Positions 8,202-8,445 of a stretch of 8,445 bases of DNA are shown here, in pieces; the stretch's first letter is position 1; each line of letters starts with the position of its first letter. The position numbers were made by a program, and so were the translations under genes. The DNA comes from Desulfovibrionales bacterium (GTDB lineage Bacteria; Desulfobacterota; Desulfovibrionia; Desulfovibrionales; Desulfomicrobiaceae), in contig JAAYGZ010000243.1 of NCBI GenBank assembly GCA_012727515.1, positions 1-8,445 of the forward strand, in the 5' to 3' direction. The notes beneath the pieces were generated by a model. That model was not told the DNA's origin. It made no database searches and was given only the letters and a program-made list of their open reading frames with translations.

Positions 8202-8278
8202 TGGCGCGCTCGGGAAGACTCGAACTCCCGACCAAGAGCTTAGAAGGCTCCTGCTCTATCCACCTGAGCTACGAGCGC
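8202..8278 (-). tRNA. tRNA-Arg (anticodon UCU)
   Basis: A complete 77-base cloverleaf is present. The acceptor stem pairs GCGCTCG with CGAGCGC, followed by discriminator G and an encoded CCA (8204-8202). The D-stem is GCTC/GAGC. The anticodon stem GGAGC/GCTCT encloses the loop CTTCTAA, giving anticodon TCT, which reads AGA (and possibly AGG) as arginine. The T-arm is GGGAG-TTCGAGT-CTTCC. All stems close with at most one G-T pair each. It converges with the glycosyltransferase gene. Its 3' end shows no duplicate elsewhere in the window, so there is no evidence of an integrated element here. Confidence 0.97.
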
Positions 8279-8290
8279 AGCGAGAAGTGC

Positions 8291-8319
8291 TCGTTATTGA
8301 GGGCATCCCTAAAAGTCAA
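8291..8319 (-). promoter_or_regulatory. Weak candidate promoter for tRNA-Arg
   Basis: On the minus strand TTGACT (8319-8314, five of six bases matching the -35 consensus) is followed after exactly 17 bases by TAACGA (8296-8291), which matches the -10 consensus poorly. The tRNA begins 12 bases further on. Placement is right, the -10 box is not convincing. Confidence 0.35.
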
Positions 8320-8445
8320 GGTGCCCAAACACCCACAAAATACACTCCGCTCACTGTACAGCAAAAATATTTTGGGAGTGCTGATCCGTGATTTCTCAGA
8401 TTTTCTGCTCCACCAAGTTAAAACATGGAATACACAGGGTGGCTC
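8320..8445. other. Non-coding sequence up to the window edge; no gene supported
   Basis: No frame here has family features. The ATG at 8425 (plus strand) has no ribosome-binding site and only seven codons before the edge; the ATG at the matching place on the minus strand meets a stop after two codons. An imperfect inverted pair, CACTCC (8343-8348) and GGAGTG (8375-8380), surrounds an AT-rich centre; its role is unknown. Confidence 0.5.

Noticed and set aside
8300..8330. GGGCA...TGCCC inverted repeat as a terminator or riboswitch
   Set aside because: Only 5 perfect base pairs with a 16-base loop and no T tract; overlaps the likely tRNA promoter.

Overview
The window looks like a stretch of core chromosome from a sulfate-reducing bacterium of the Desulfovibrio type (Desulfobacterota). 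This placement is inferred from three things: a four-gene ferredoxin-dependent 2-oxoacid oxidoreductase, a gluconeogenic type of GAPDH, and roughly balanced base composition. It is not proven. Genes are tightly packed, every reading frame I checked is intact, and there is no CRISPR array, transposase or toxin-antitoxin pair.

Left block (minus strand, 5215 down to the window edge at 1): seven genes in a row with overlaps or gaps of at most 22 bases. In transcription order they are korD (2x[4Fe-4S] ferredoxin), korA, korB and korC (2-oxoacid:ferredoxin oxidoreductase, most likely 2-oxoglutarate), surE (nucleotidase), fba (class II aldolase) and gap (GAPDH, cut by the window edge). The set suits an anabolic programme: 2-oxoglutarate metabolism plus the triose-to-hexose part of gluconeogenesis. 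GAPDH carries residues typical of NADP(H)-using enzymes at the classical cofactor-selectivity positions.

Divergent intergenic region (5216-5457): it separates the kor operon from a rightward operon. It holds a sigma-54-like -24/-12 element facing korD, a perfect 15-bp palindrome at the predicted transcription start, and GTGCA repeats upstream where an enhancer-binding activator could sit. All of these are sequence-based predictions.

Right block (plus strand, 5458-8098): a YhaM-like OB-fold/HD-domain 3'-5' exoribonuclease, then a 174-base gap holding a MITE-like palindromic repeat (6551-6653), then tmk (thymidylate kinase). A family 2 glycosyltransferase of the LPS-core WaaE/KdtX type follows; its probable TTG start overlaps the end of tmk.

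Right end: a minus-strand tRNA-Arg(UCU) with an encoded CCA and a strong intrinsic terminator, convergent with the glycosyltransferase. A tandem 9-bp repeat lies between them. The last ~165 bases hold only a weak tRNA promoter candidate and no supported gene. I see no clearly new biological system; the regulatory region, the GAPDH cofactor signature and the palindromic repeat deserve the closest second look.
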